Positions 12,362 through 23,492 of a stretch of 64,000 nt of DNA are shown here, piece by piece. Source of the DNA: Thozetella sp. PMI_491 (lineage: Eukaryota; Ascomycota; Sordariomycetes; Chaetosphaeriales; Chaetosphaeriaceae); NCBI GenBank assembly GCA_021432635.1, contig MU270031.1, forward strand, positions 188,118 through 252,117, given 5' to 3'. Below the pieces are notes generated by a model. That model saw nothing but the letters and a program-made list of their open reading frames with translations, was not told where the DNA came from and did not search any database. A program made the position numbers and the translations under genes. Position 1 is the stretch's first letter. Every line of letters starts with the position of its first letter.

Positions 12362-15300
12362 CTTTGTATCACGGCAGCAGGCCGAAGGTCGCTTGCGAGG
12401 TGGGCCGGACACGTAGTGCGCCGAGGAGCAAAAGCACGGCCAAAAAAAGGAAGATAGGAACCGGAGGGGGGGAGAAAAGCAAAGGCAAGACAGCACAGGC
12501 AGGCGTTTGAGCTGCGAGATACCAGGGATCAAACAGGCGAGGTGTGAGGCGCCTCACGGAGGAGGGAGTGGTGAATGGGAGGCCAAACTGAGCTACTAGA
12601 CGAAGCTGGAGAGCTCGCGAGGATTGTGAAACCCGAGCTGTCACGTAGGTACTGACCGGACCTGCTCAGGAAGCATGGAGGAGGAGAAGGAGGAAGCAGG
12701 TAGAGGGAGACGGGAGCAGAAAAAGAAAAGAGGAAGTGGGGGAAGGGGGGGGTTATTTCCTGCAACCCGGTTAGGTCCTTTTGCTACTTTCGAAGGGGAC
12801 CGGCTCGGAGGCGGTCTATAAGGATTGCCATCAGCGGCCACAGGTCCTCGCAGGAGGCCAGCAAGCAGCCAGTAGCGGCACGGCGGCGGCGCTCTCAGCT
12901 AACCGCTCCCTCCTATCGTACAGTACATTAGGTATCCAGCCCAACAGCACACACGACCTGGGGCCGGGGACGGGGGGGCGGGTTGGGGTAGCCGCGATAC
13001 GGTCGCCGTGCTAGTGGGCGTCTCAGCACCATAAAGGCGGGGTTAGTTACCGACAACCCCTGTTGCCCTAGCTCGAGCTACCCGCTTCTAGAAGTCGTGC
13101 GGCTGCCGATTGGACGGCTAGTGCTTCCCCCGCACCAAGCTTGGGGCTCTCCCGACTCGCACGACCCCCTAATTATTGCCGCTAGAGCTGGTGAACCGAG
13201 GCATTACTACCTTGGTCGGTATTATCTTGCTTGACTGTAGACCCACGACCTCCGTTTGCCAGTTTATTAATTGGGATGTACAGTACTTCCGCTGCCCCAA
13301 ACGAGCTTGGATCATAAAAGCAAGGTAGGGAACCTGCCGGGCTGCCCGGCCAAGATTGCACCCCGACGCCCCGAACCCATATGTACGACCTCTTTTGCTT
13401 TCTTTTCTATTTTTTTTTTCTTCACACTGCTTCTCTTAAGTCCTACCTTCCTACCGCTGTCCCTTTCCTTCTTTCCTTCTCTTTGCCATGGCAAGAACGG
13501 GAAAGCAAAGATTGGGCCAGCGAGCGACAACCGATAGTAGATATATTGCTTCCGCATCTCACTTTGCTCAAGGTATGCACAAAGCATATGCGCTACCGAA
13601 TCAAACGCTTTAGCGAGCTCCATCAGCAGCGGCTCGTACCGTACGCGTGTCAGCATCCCCCACTTACCTACCCTGACTTAGGCTTGTACCCAATCCAGTG
13701 GCTGCTTAGTCGATGGCAAGGATCCATACTCATCACCACAGTGAGGCACACGTCTACGTAGTAGGGCTCTCGCGCCCAATGAGCTGCGCTTGCTTCCCTG
13801 GATGCGGCCACCATCACGGTCGATACGAACTTCCCATCTTGATACCTATGTGCCGCTGACTAGCGTCGCACGACACAGGCGCGCACAACAGAGGTCTCAT
13901 ATCTCACCCTGTACCACCCGTCCTGCAAGATCGCGTTACGCTTCCCAGATGGGGGCGGCGGGGGCAGGGCGGATACCTAGAGACATGACGAGCCGGGCAA
14001 GCGAGGAGGAACAGCCCGATTAGTGCAGTCGCATCTCGAGTCACACCCCCGGGAAGGACGATCTGTTGGCCGTGGCAGCCCGGGAGGCTCTCGTACCACC
14101 TTGTCTTTCGAGAATGCGCCTTTCGCCAAACTAGAGCGAGCGGCCAATCCAGCCAATCCGGAAGCGCCGGCGCGCGCCGGCCGGTCGGGTTCGTGCCCGT
14201 CTCACTAGGAACCTAACCCGGAACCTAGAGACATGTAGCCGTCGCGGGTGTCCAAGCCTGGGTTCGGATAAGCTTATTCGGAAGGTCGGTGCGGCCGTCC
14301 ACCAACACATTGGCGGGCTCTCACATGACTAGCTTCCACCTGCGCCTGAGGGTATAGACATATATCAAGGCAAGGCAAGGAAGGGGAGGGAGGGCCGTAA
14401 CATAGGTCGTCCGGGGCGACACGCTAGCTCGCGTTCGACAGCAGAAGACCGGGGCGACACTGCTTTCTCAGTAGTTGGCGGTGAGCGTTGAAGGGGACTC
14501 ATTTTAGTTGCTGAGTCTCACGCGCACGACTTTTTTGCCTCGGTGTTCAGCGCTTCCTCGGGCCGTGCTGCACTGTGTGACGACATCGATGGCGAGACTC
14601 ACCAGTGGGAGGGAGTGGCAAGCGAACTTGTCGCGTGACATGCCAGTGGTTGACGGGAAGACTTTCCACTAACTGCCAAGCATCATTGCTTGCTGTGCAG
14701 CTAGGTTGTTCGAGGAAAGAGCCATAAACAGGGGACGAACAAAAGGAGAGAAAAAAGTGGATGACTGTATGGTACGCGACCCGACCTAGACTTTTATACA
14801 AGGAGGCGAGAGCACATTGACTTTACCTAATACATCAGCCGCCCCTGGGAAGGGAGAGGTGTTTAAAGGATGTGGATAAGTCATACGGATGCAGACACCA
14901 GCTTCAAGTCTACCGAAAAGTTGGTCCTGCCTCGGCCGTGCTGCATAATCCGATTTCAACTTGAAGCCCGGCACGTTGGAACTCCTAAAACCTAATCACA
15001 GGCAAGGTCTGCACAGCCATCCATCATCCGGCCGAGGCTGGGACGTGTCGGCTTTGAACCGTCGGAGACGCCCCTCCTCCACGCCTGAGATCCGGCCAGA
15101 GCCCTACCGGCGTCTGAGGAGAGGGGAGGTCCACAGAGAGAACGGGCGGCCGGTGCCCATAGGTTGCTCGCATTCGCGATCGTTACGGCGGGTATCGCGA
15201 TGCCGTCGATTCGAAGATGGGAGGAAAAAATCTAAATTTACGGCATGGGCACGAGCCCTTGGGCGGCGTGTGGCCCACTCCGCTTTGCGATACCGCTTTG

Positions 15301-15536
15301 GGTGAGGCTTGCTCGAAGCCGAGCATGATGCGTTTCTGGCTCTGCGAGAGAAACAAAACGGGATTGCGACGCCGAGCGCTGTCAAAAGGCTAGGCCGGGA
15401 GGTGGGAGGGAGTGGAGAAGGAGGACACAGGGAGGGAGCGCAGTGGCCGCCGGGCCAAGCAGGCGAGGGACCTCCCGGGGCGTGCGAGAAATCCAGGAAG
15501 AATAACCGCCCAGCGCATCTATGACAGATCTGGGCT

Positions 15537-15565
15537 TTGCTTGGCCTGCTTGGCCTGCTTGGCCC
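15537..15565. repeat. Short 9-nt tandem repeat
   Basis: The unit GCTTGGCCT recurs about three times in tandem (…TTGGCCTGCTTGGCCTGC…). It lies in non-coding sequence with no evident role. Confidence 0.6.
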
Positions 15566-17506
15566 GGCTCGCAGAGTTACCGCGGGCTGCAGGCACGCCA
15601 GAGCGCCCTGTGTCCTGCGCTGCCGAACCGCCGCCTGAACGCCACGCATCTAGTTCGTCTACATATCAGATGCCCGCGAAGAGACGAGAGCGTCGGGCAC
15701 CTTGGCAGAATCAGACGGAAAGCCGCCGAACAAAGAGTCACTCGGCGAGGGGGCGCGCCGACGTTTCTAGGCTTGCATGAACTAGAAGCAAACGAAACAA
15801 CTCTCCGTGGCGTGGAAGGTTGTTTTTTTCTGCCTTTCCATCCCGTGCTGCGCTCTCAGTCGTCTCCACACCAAACGGTTCAGACGCGCACGCACTCGCT
15901 GCCATTTCCTATCAGGGAGAAAGATCTCCAGCAGGGGGGCCCTATTGGGCGGAGCTTGTTTCTTCGTGAGGCGACCTTGTCTAGGTGGCGGTTGGAATAA
16001 GCTTGCTGCGAGGGTGATCCGGGCCTGTTCAGGGGCACATAGCTAGCCCCAAACGAGCCTCTTGCAGCATTCCGAAGCGCGCTGCGGTCGCTGTGCGGGT
16101 TCCCGGGCCTGTGGGGGGATGGGGAGAGGCGGGGATTGGTATCGCTGGGTATGCTTGCCCTGGAGGGCCTTTTGCGGGCAGCGCAAAAAGGAATACGGGA
16201 ATAGGGGCAAATCCGCACTGGCTGGGGAGCTAAGGCAGGCTGGCTCGTCGCGACTCGTCCGACGTGCAGACGGGCTTGCGATCTGGCATCCGTCTAGGGC
16301 CCGAGGAAAGACAATTCCAATTAATTCTTGTTACGTTGGAGACATCGCCCCATGTTTTCCGAGAAGCCTCTGGTTTGGGAATTCGGAAATTGGCTGGCAG
16401 GTATCTGTGCTCTTCTCTTCCCTCTCCTTTGCGAATACGATAGGGCGCTTGCGGGCCCGATGAATGGTAGCGTCCCGTGCATGTGGCGCGCGGCAGCTTG
16501 TGTAGCTTGCGGGTGTTAGCGCTGGACCGTGCGAGAGCCCTCCGGACGTCTTGCGTTTGAGGATCGACCACATCCCGACGCCGCTCTCTCATGCTTGGAC
16601 GGCAGCGCAGACTGGCCGTGGCTGAGGCCGTTCCGTTTTGCGGCAGCACCTGGACTTGCCAGAGGGGACCAGGGCCCAAACGAGCGTATGGCGTTTCACC
16701 CGACTCCTCCTGTTGCCTCTCGTCCCCTTCAAAGAAAGTCAACAAATCACCTTCCAGGCCCCCCTTTCGGCCCGTCCTCTGATTGGCCTCAACTACCAAA
16801 CACCCCTGGGTCTCGAGTCACCACGGCCATGGGCGACCCGGCCAAAGAGCTACGGAGTAGATCCACAGGACTGATCGCCGCTGACGACCGTCGATCTGCC
16901 ACTCCCGCCACATCGCGGCTTGCGTGCACCCTCCACCCTCCACCTGGGTACAGGCAAGGCCCCTGCCGTCCGGCTACCAGTGCCACCGTGCACGAGGCTG
17001 CCGGTGTTTGCATCCCAGGGACCAGCGACGAGCCCACCGAATAAGCTCCCTGCCTGTGGTTTCCGCTCTGCTACCCCGAGGTAGCCAATCGCAACCATGG
17101 AACACCCTCGAGCTGCTGCCGGCGTCTAGAGCGAGAGGCTGGCTGGCCTCGCGCCCCCCCATGAGATCACAGCCTCACCTCGACCGTCGGATCAATGCTT
17201 CACCTGATGTCGGGCGAAAGTCCTAATGCCCTGCAGTCGGGCCTGGCTCCCGAGCTAGGGTCGGGGAGCGAACACGATCTGAGCCAAGGAGGCCCACGCC
17301 CAGTCTGTGGGCACCCGCCCCTTGCATCGGGAAAACAAGCTTCTACCGGCAGGACCAAGCTGTACCAAGCTGTACCAAGACGGACCAAGAGCGATCAAGG
17401 CGAGACTGACGTCCACACACCCTCGTCTTCATCCTCGACGCCATGTTTTCTATAAGAACTTCCCGAGCCTCCCGTCCTCGATACTATTCTCTTCTCCATC
17501 ATCAAG

Positions 17507-17538
17507 CATCTCATCATCTCATCATCTCATCATCTCAT
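17507..17538 (+). repeat. Four perfect copies of CATCTCAT in a 5' leader
   Basis: Four exact tandem copies of CATCTCAT occupy 17507-17538, about 110 nt upstream of the gEgh16-type start codon and inside a pyrimidine-rich stretch that is probably transcribed leader. Such microsatellites vary between strains; any effect on expression is speculation. Confidence 0.8.
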
Positions 17539-17647
17539 CTACCTTCCTTTCTTAGAGCCAGGAGCTCCGGTCTATCTCCTTCTTTTTTATATAATACCAA
17601 CTTTTCCCACCACAACTTTTTTAGTTTTCCAACTACCACCAGTCAAA

Positions 17648-18570
17648 ATGAAGTACTCCAGCGCCATCCTCGTCGCGGCTTACGCTGCCACCCACGTCTT
17701 CGCCCACGGTGTCGTCACTGAGGTCCAGGGCGCCAACGGCCAGAACCTCCCCGGTCTCTCCCTCATCGATGGCACTCCCCGTGACTGCGCCAGCCCCGCC
17801 TGCGGCTCCGAGGCCGATACCTCCATCATCCGCCAGAACGAGATCGGCACCTCCAAGGCCTCGGCCCTCGGCCGCACCCAGGGTGGCGGTCCCGTCGACG
17901 CCGCCAAGATGATGGCCGTCTTCATGGACTCGGCCAACGCCAACACCACCGCCGTCAAAATGGCCCGTGAGGCCCACGAGGCCAACCTGGCCGCTCGCGC
18001 CCTGGCCGTCCGCCAGAACGGTGGCACCAAGACCCCCAAGGGCACCAAGGAGGCTGCCGTCAAGGCCGCCACCGGCGCCGCTGCCAACGGTCTCCCCACC
18101 ACCGCCGATGATGGCACCGTCAAGATGGTCTTCCACCAGGTCAACCAGGATGGTGCCGGCCCTCTCACCGCTGCCGTCGATGCCACCTCGGGCGGTACCG
18201 ACCCCGCTGCCTTCAAGTCCGCTGAGGTCACCACCAACGTTCCCGGCATTGGCATTGGCGGTCTCTCGGCTGCCTCCGTCATGGACTTCCCCGTCGCTGT
18301 CCAGATGCCCGCTGGCATGACCTGCCAGGGCTCCGTCGGCGGTGTCAGCAACGTCTGCGTTGCCCGCCTCCAGAACAGCGCCGCTGCCGGCCCCTTCGGT
18401 GGCTCGTAAGTCTTTCCCCCTTCCCACACCTCCACACCCCCCCGCAGAATACCAAGATTCTAACATCTCTCTCCAGCGTCCTCTTCACCCAGTCCGCTGC
18501 TGCCAAGAAGCGCGCCATCGAGTACAACCTCGCCAAGAAGCGCTTCGCCCGCAGCCTCGAGTCCCAGTAA
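17648..18570 (+). CDS. gEgh16/GAS-type secreted protein (Egh16-like, DUF3129 family)
   Basis: Secreted fungal protein of the gEgh16/Egh16H family, which includes the Magnaporthe appressorial proteins GAS1/GAS2 (MAS-type). It has 283 residues from exons 17648-18405 and 18477-18570. A signal peptide spans residues 1-19 and should be cut after VFA, leaving His20-Gly as the new N-terminus. Further features are Cys47, Cys52, Cys226 and Cys237 (two possible disulfides) and the conserved block VFHQVNQDGAGPLTAAVD around His163. The C-terminal tail has two dibasic KK-R sites (about residues 263-275), possible Kex2 targets. Intron 18406-18476 keeps the frame through GGS/VLFTQSA. Family members are expressed during penetration; biochemical function is not established. 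An N-terminal His plus an internal HxxNxDGAGP motif recalls copper-dependent LPMO-like folds (inference). Confidence 0.9.
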
Positions 18571-19614
18571 GCGTCTCGCTTGCCGGTTTCTGGAGGATTC
18601 CTTGGGGAAGACAAACCTTGTACATAGAATGCGGATATCCAGAGTCTAGCACTCGGAAGGCGCTCAGTCCAGGGATGGGGCTAGCAGGTCGGGCACAGGC
18701 CCTGGATGAGCCTCTGCATGTTTCCTTTTCTCTTTTTCCTTTACTTAAATTTCTATCTCACACTCTTTTGGGAAGGGTGGTTTGGGGATCTTGTACATAG
18801 ATACTAGATTGGGTTTGATGAATGATGATCACGTTCCTTAAAAACACACTTAATTGTTCCTTCTCGCCTTGCGCGCTCATGGACTCGTTATTGCTATGGG
18901 GGGCTGGAGCTACCTGGCTCCATGGCCTCTCTGCTTCGATGAAATCAATATTTGCCACCGACTGAGTCGAGATAACTACTTCTTCGTCATCCAGATCGTC
19001 TGAAATGCGAGGCGTCTCTCCATGAAACGGCTGGAAACAGCGCGGCCGAAACGTAGGCCCTTCAACGCCGCTCGGGCGTCCGTGCAACCTGCTATACCCG
19101 TGCGAAGTCACCATGGATCCAACTCACATGACTTCGACTGTCAGAAACTGTTCGCCAACGGCAGCCAACCGTGCTTAGTGGGAGCTAAACACCGACCTAG
19201 TCGGGCTGAGATGTACAAAGCGTTGCCAAGGGAGCACCCGCGCAGCACCCTCCCGGCGCTTGACATCACCGCGCAGAGGGCGGTAGATTGTGCGGATATT
19301 TATCGACCAATGCCGGAGATTTTGCTGTCGTTTTCGGAACCGCCCCAGTCGTGACTACCGACAAGCCTGTACGGCTACCGAATAAGGGGCGCGGAGCATC
19401 AACAACAATATCAGCCTAATTAAAAACTTATTAGCACCGCGCAACAACGAAAATGCTCGCCGGCGCCGCCGCCAGTCTCTCGGACTACCATGGGCTGGAG
19501 TCGCCCTGGAGATGCCGCAGGTACAAATACTGGATGCATCGCTCTCTCGACCGCCAAGCAAGGCTGTTTTCGTCTTTGAATTTGCCTTGAAGACGTGGTA
19601 AACACCCATCCAAA
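18571..19614. other. Intergenic between the two secreted-protein genes
   Basis: About 1 kb holding the 3' end of the gEgh16-type gene and the promoter of the collagen-like gene. Two overlapping opposite frames of about 110-120 codons exist here (minus 18758-19114, plus 19022-19354), but neither shows a domain, signal peptide or splice context, so I do not call them. Confidence 0.45.
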
Positions 19615-20592
19615 ATGGCTCTGATTAGCAAGCTCCTCCTCGCTGCCTCTCTAGGCATTGGTGCAATCGCCCACGAGGGATCTGAGAATTCGGCCGGGGC
19701 TGCGTCATGGGCGTCAGGCCCGCCGCCGGGACCACCACTCTTTGATTGTTGGAACAACGGGCCCCCAGGGCCGCCAGGTCCCCCGGGCCCGCCAGGCCCT
19801 CCCGGTCCTCCAGGCCCGCCAGGCCCTCCCGGTCCTCCAGGTCCTCCCGGTACTCATGGACCTCCAGGGCCTGGGGGACCTCCAGGACCCGGGGGACCAC
19901 CCGGCGGCCCACCACCAGGAGCACCCCCGGTTCCGTTTTCGTCCTGGGCCTGTAACGGAGGCGGACCACCGTTCCCTGTCCCGACGACCTGGCCTCCGAA
20001 CGGCCCGCCTCCCAGCCCGCCACCGGGTCCGCCTCCTCCATTCACCGCGAATCCCAGCTGCAGTAGTGCATTTCTGTCAGCCATTGGGGCCATCCCCACA
20101 CCTGCACCGGGGCTGGTGAGCACGTGGCTCTCGTGGGAGCACTCGGTGGCGGCGACAGCCACCCTCGGCGCATACTGCAGTGTGACGACGGCGCTACCGG
20201 CGTCTCTCCTCCCGGCCTACTCGTCCTTCGGCAGCGCCGCGTGGAGCTGGATGAACGAGCATAGCACCATCCCCAACGCCATCGGCCGGTGCGGGCCCTG
20301 GGACGCGCCAGGCTCGGACGGCGCAAGGCACATCAACGGCGTGCTCGTGGCCGGTTGGTGCTACTCGAGCGCGCACAACGGGATCGCGGCGGCTCCCACG
20401 CCCACGACGTGGGGCACGAGCGCCTGGGCACCAGCGCTGCCGACGAGCACTACGTGGGCCTCTGTGCCGACATCGCTACCGGGTAGTCCCACCCCTGGCC
20501 AAGGGGCTCTTCACTCTCAGGCGTGGAAGCTTGCAGGACGGGGCGGGCTCGTTGGAAGCGTCATAGTGACAGTTGCCATGTTTTTCATTTGA
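19615..20592 (+). CDS. Secreted GPI-type protein with collagen-like Gly-X-Y repeats and a fungal infection-structure-type domain
   Basis: Single-exon gene for 325 residues. Residues 1-19 form a signal peptide (cleavage after AIA). Residues 49-96 are 16 uninterrupted Gly-X-Y triplets, ten of them pure Gly-Pro-Pro, followed by a further Pro/Gly-rich linker to about residue 145. Residues 147-260 form a cysteine-containing globular part ([20 protein letters not shown] ... WLSWEHS ... CGPWDAPG ... AGWCYSS). This resembles small fungal secreted proteins annotated as infection-structure-specific; that link rests on recalled pattern, not a search. The C-terminus (about residues 309-325) is hydrophobic and would suit GPI attachment, displaying the protein on the cell wall. 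A collagen-like triple helix is plausible from the repeats. The ATG follows AAA, a good fungal context. Confidence 0.8.
   Translation: MALISKLLLAASLGIGAIAHEGSENSAGAASWASGPPPGPPLFDCWNNGPPGPPGPPGPPGPPGPPGPPGPPGPPGPPGTHGPPGPGGPPGPGGPPGGPPPGAPPVPFSSWACNGGGPPFPVPTTWPPNGPPPSPPPGPPPPFTANPSCSSAFLSAIGAIPTPAPGLVSTWLSWEHSVAATATLGAYCSVTTALPASLLPAYSSFGSAAWSWMNEHSTIPNAIGRCGPWDAPGSDGARHINGVLVAGWCYSSAHNGIAAAPTPTTWGTSAWAPALPTSTTWASVPTSLPGSPTPGQGALHSQAWKLAGRGGLVGSVIVTVAMFFI
19759..19902 (+). repeat. Collagen-like GPP triplet repeat (DNA level)
   Basis: This 144-nt stretch encodes 16 consecutive Gly-X-Y triplets. Codons vary between CCx and GGx synonyms, with larger units such as GGTCCTCCAGGC recurring. This suggests growth by slippage or unequal exchange followed by drift. 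Length polymorphism between strains would be expected. Confidence 0.85.
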
Positions 20593-21093
20593 TAAGAGAC
20601 CTATAGGGAGGATTTCAAATACTCGATTAATGTGTTTTCTCGGTTTCTCTTTTCCGTTTCTCTTTCCCGTGCTTAGTTATCTAGAGGTGTCATGATGGGG
20701 GTGGCAAGGGAGTCTCGTGAATCCTCGTCCGGCTGAGGCGTTGTGGGTGTTCGTCACTTCAACTCGTACGGGTCGAGTCGAAGCTAATTCTTGGAAGGAA
20801 AGATGAATAGTCTTCTAATATAAATTGTCTACGTCACAGAGAGAGGTATGGAGGGACTTCACTCGATCTAATTACCTATTTGCCGTGGACAGTCTCGAAT
20901 ATAGTAGCCGAGTAAACTGCAGGGCAGGTGTCCTGCATAGGCCAGGCAAGGAGGGCGAGTCCTTCTCACTTGTTTACTTTCTCATCCCCGACTTACTTCC
21001 ATCTGATTCAACGGTGGTCCCTGGGTGTTTGTGCCCGGGTTAGGGCGTATCAATAAAAAAAATCTGCACTTTGCTTTCAACAATGGCATAGCC
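20593..21093. other. Intergenic after collagen-like gene
   Basis: About 500 nt of 3' flank. No gene is visible; the one open frame (20825-21043) has no recognisable feature. Confidence 0.45.
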
Positions 21094-21305
21094 AGAGGTG
21101 CATGGCGCAGTTGGTACACCCACCAACTTAACATGTAGACTACCTCCTCTAGGCGTCGGGTTCGAGCCCCGGCTTAGAGTCTAAAAAGCGTTAAATTCCG
21201 GATTGCGATGCCTGCCAGCCTTCTGTCCAAAGACGGGAGCCGCCGTGGTCTGTGAGCTTTCTCGAACCAGCCAGCCGGGTCACAAGGCTGGCTGGTTCGA
21301 GTTTT
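21094..21305 (+). ncRNA. tRNA-derived Pol III-type unit ending in a hairpin (possible SINE or small RNA)
   Basis: The segment contains a good RNA polymerase III A box (TGGCGCAGTTGG, about 21104-21115) and a B box (GGTTCGAGCCC, about 21160-21170) at tRNA-like spacing. The B box sits in a foldable T-arm. I cannot close an acceptor stem or an anticodon stem, so this is not a normal tRNA. About 90 nt downstream is a perfect 16-bp inverted repeat (arms 21261-21276 and 21286-21301, 9-nt loop) followed directly by TTTT (21302-21305), a Pol III termination signal. The layout suits a tRNA-derived SINE copy or a structured small RNA of about 200 nt. The 5' end is approximate. Confidence 0.4.
21261..21301. 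repeat. Perfect 16-bp inverted repeat, 9-nt loop
   Basis: The left arm CTCGAACCAGCCAGCC (21261-21276) is exactly complementary to the right arm (21286-21301), separated by GGGTCACAA and followed by TTTT. The right arm ends in GGTTCGAG, echoing the B-box core found upstream. Confidence 0.92.
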
Positions 21306-21576
21306 GCCTCACCCCCCTTCTTTTTGGCCTTTCTCCCTTTTTAGATATTCGTTCTTGAAAACTTCTCAATAGCTCTCTATGGAAAGAGCTTCCGGGGGCC
21401 TTCTCCGATACTGGAGCTTCGTTGGAGTTCTTCAATGCAGAAGCTTTCTCCGATGGAAAAACAAAGCACTATTTGCTTCATGTCTTCCCTCCTTCGGGCT
21501 GGATTTCTTATCTCCCCAGTTTTCTCCTTCAGGAAGTACAACCTAATCCTCAACGCCGGACAAAAGGTAGTAAGAA

Positions 21577-22866
21577 ATGGTATCGCCTCTCGCTCCAGTT
21601 TCAGGCTTTCGAGGCCTTCCGTTCGACATCAGACACCTGCTCTACGAGCACCTGGCCGAGATCGAAGATATGACTTCGCTCATGCAAGCTTGCCGTCAAT
21701 TGCGTGAAGAGGTTCTATCACGGATGCCAGGAGGCCGCAATATCGATTACAGCAGCCTCAACTATGGAAACATGCGGGACCGACACAACCTTCTCCGACA
21801 AATCAAGAAAGTGGTTTATATTTCCAGTCTCCGCATTATCGCAGAACCGTGGTTCTCATCCGGCTCAGCCCTGAAATTCTCCGTCTATTGGGGGTACAGA
21901 GGTTCTTACGAACTGAGGTCCACTACCTGGACAGTCCGGGATTTATCCTCGCCGATGACTTGGTTTGCATTGGTCTTCAGCACTAAGTCCTGTACAGTTG
22001 CTTTCGAGGCACCCACACATGGCCATATGTTGACAGCACTTTTGATCCTGCGAACGAAAGTATTTGACATATGTCGGTTTCTGATGCTCAGAGCAAGGAA
22101 GAACGCCGGTATCGACGTAGTATTCCAGGGCGGCGAAATGGACATTATGAGCGTGGGCGCCAACACCCGGGGCACCGACTTCGCAACTCACAATTGGTTT
22201 TGGGAGTTGCGGGCAGCGACAGCGAAATTCCCACCCCGCTCCGGCTTGAGCAGGAGCTTCGAAGTCGAGTTTCCTTACTTCTACGAGTGCCTTTTGCTGC
22301 CGCTTTATGATTGCCGCTGCTCGCTCCCAGAAGCAATCTATTTCGACGATGAGAAGCCACGCTCAGGCTGGAGATATACCTCAGCCAAGAGATTGGGATT
22401 GGACCATAGATTGTATGTGGATTTTCGCGGTCCCTTCATCTCCTTAAGCGCGAAGCTAGGAGATTATCGGAAGGGTGCCAAGTATCCGACTTGGGGCTTC
22501 CTCCAGAAAAGTCTAGAGATGATGGAAGCAACACGCCGCCTCAGCGCCTTTTCTCGTCACATCTCCTCCTTCTTGGTTGGTAGCGGGTGTCGTGAGGAAG
22601 ACCAGCTTCGATCATACTTGCGACGCATGAGGGAATCCCATCGTGTCAACTACTTCGCCGGACACGAGATAATAAATTCACTTGATGACTCGGAGATATT
22701 TCCCGAATGGACCTACAATGAAGATTGGCTTTATTACAATGATGACAACGATATGAGTGGGCCCGAGTTTGAGGAAGATGAGGACGACGAGATAAAGGGG
22801 TCTTACAATGAGGATGATGATATGAGGGAGAGCCTTATCACGTGGGCGTTAAATGACAGTGTTTAG
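21577..22866 (+). CDS. F-box-like fungal protein of unknown function
   Basis: Single-exon frame for 429 residues. Residues about 9-50 (GFRGLPFDIRHLLYEHLAEI through CRQLREEVLSR) have the pattern of a degenerate F-box seen in large lineage-specific families of filamentous ascomycetes, where the box would dock to Skp1 in an SCF ubiquitin ligase. The middle has no motif I recognise. The C-terminus (about residues 385-420) is strongly acidic with repeated YNEDxD patterns. There is no signal peptide. The codon usage is less GC-biased than in neighbouring housekeeping genes, in keeping with an accessory gene. The start follows AAGAA. The F-box call is by pattern only; the function and substrate are unknown. 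Confidence 0.65.
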   Translation: MVSPLAPVSGFRGLPFDIRHLLYEHLAEIEDMTSLMQACRQLREEVLSRMPGGRNIDYSSLNYGNMRDRHNLLRQIKKVVYISSLRIIAEPWFSSGSALKFSVYWGYRGSYELRSTTWTVRDLSSPMTWFALVFSTKSCTVAFEAPTHGHMLTALLILRTKVFDICRFLMLRARKNAGIDVVFQGGEMDIMSVGANTRGTDFATHNWFWELRAATAKFPPRSGLSRSFEVEFPYFYECLLLPLYDCRCSLPEAIYFDDEKPRSGWRYTSAKRLGLDHRLYVDFRGPFISLSAKLGDYRKGAKYPTWGFLQKSLEMMEATRRLSAFSRHISSFLVGSGCREEDQLRSYLRRMRESHRVNYFAGHEIINSLDDSEIFPEWTYNEDWLYYNDDNDMSGPEFEEDEDDEIKGSYNEDDDMRESLITWALNDSV

Positions 22867-23492
22867 ATACAAATAAGCTGTACGCAGGGTCAGGGGCTCG
22901 GTTCCGCAATAGACACCTTTAACTACAGAGCAGTCTTCCAGCTTTCAAGCTCCCAACTCAGGCTGGCCTCTGTCTTATATCTTCTAAGCAAAAACATACA
23001 GAGTTAGTTGGTACGAGTACCTAAGGTAGGTAGGAAGCCAACCCTTACTCGTCACGATAGTAACGTCGCAAGGCAACCCATTTCGACCAAACACGCGACT
23101 AGATAATTATCTACCGTCGCTTCTAATCTTAACCTATATCTATAGTGCCGCCCCCCTAACCCCCCTGGGCACTAGAGTTCCATGCGGACGGTGCCAGATA
23201 AAATTATGGAGCGAAGTTAAATTCTCAACTCAAATTGGTCTGGAAATAATAGCGGTTATACTGAAGCTTGAGCACTGCACGCGCGACTGATATTGAGCAA
23301 GGGAAGCACAACAAAATGTGTGCAATATATGGTACAAGGCTAACACATCCCTCTTGGCACGCTCTTCACTTAGCGGCTTCGCGTGGCTTCTAAAACCAAT
23401 TGACTGGTCTCTGCCAAGATCCAACAGTATCCACCCCACAGGACTCACGTCAAGTCATCCGCTCAAGTCGGCGTGGCTCGCGCTGGATGGCC
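22867..23492. other. Intergenic between convergent genes
   Basis: About 630 nt lie between the 3' ends of the F-box-like gene (plus) and the small secreted protein gene (minus). The sequence is AT-rich in parts. No gene is visible. Confidence 0.5.

Larger units (their letters stand above)
12362..17647. other. 5.3-kb gene-free divergent intergenic region
   Basis: This spacer separates the minus-strand ligase from the plus-strand gEgh16-type gene, so it holds both promoters. Open frames are short, overlapping and motif-free on both strands, and I support none as a gene. It contains a 9-nt unit repeated three times near 15537-15565 (TTGGCCTGC type) and an 8-nt unit repeated four times at 17507-17538 in the probable 5' leader of the downstream gene. 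The end is pyrimidine-rich, as in many fungal leaders. No tRNA or rRNA gene was recognised. Confidence 0.5.

Noticed and set aside
17633-18466. Long minus-strand glycine-rich frame opposite the gEgh16-type gene
   Set aside because: It is a GC-rich antisense shadow; the plus strand has a signal peptide, family motifs and a valid intron.
18758-19354. Two overlapping opposite frames of about 110-120 codons between the secreted-protein genes
   Set aside because: No signal peptide, domain or splice context; they contradict each other.
19625-20326. Alternative frames across the collagen-like repeat
   Set aside because: They arise from the GC-rich GPP repeat; only the plus frame at 19615 has a signal peptide and a GPI-type tail.
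21094-21180. Ordinary tRNA gene
   Set aside because: A and B boxes and a T-arm are present, but the acceptor and anticodon stems do not pair; kept only as a tRNA-derived Pol III-like unit.
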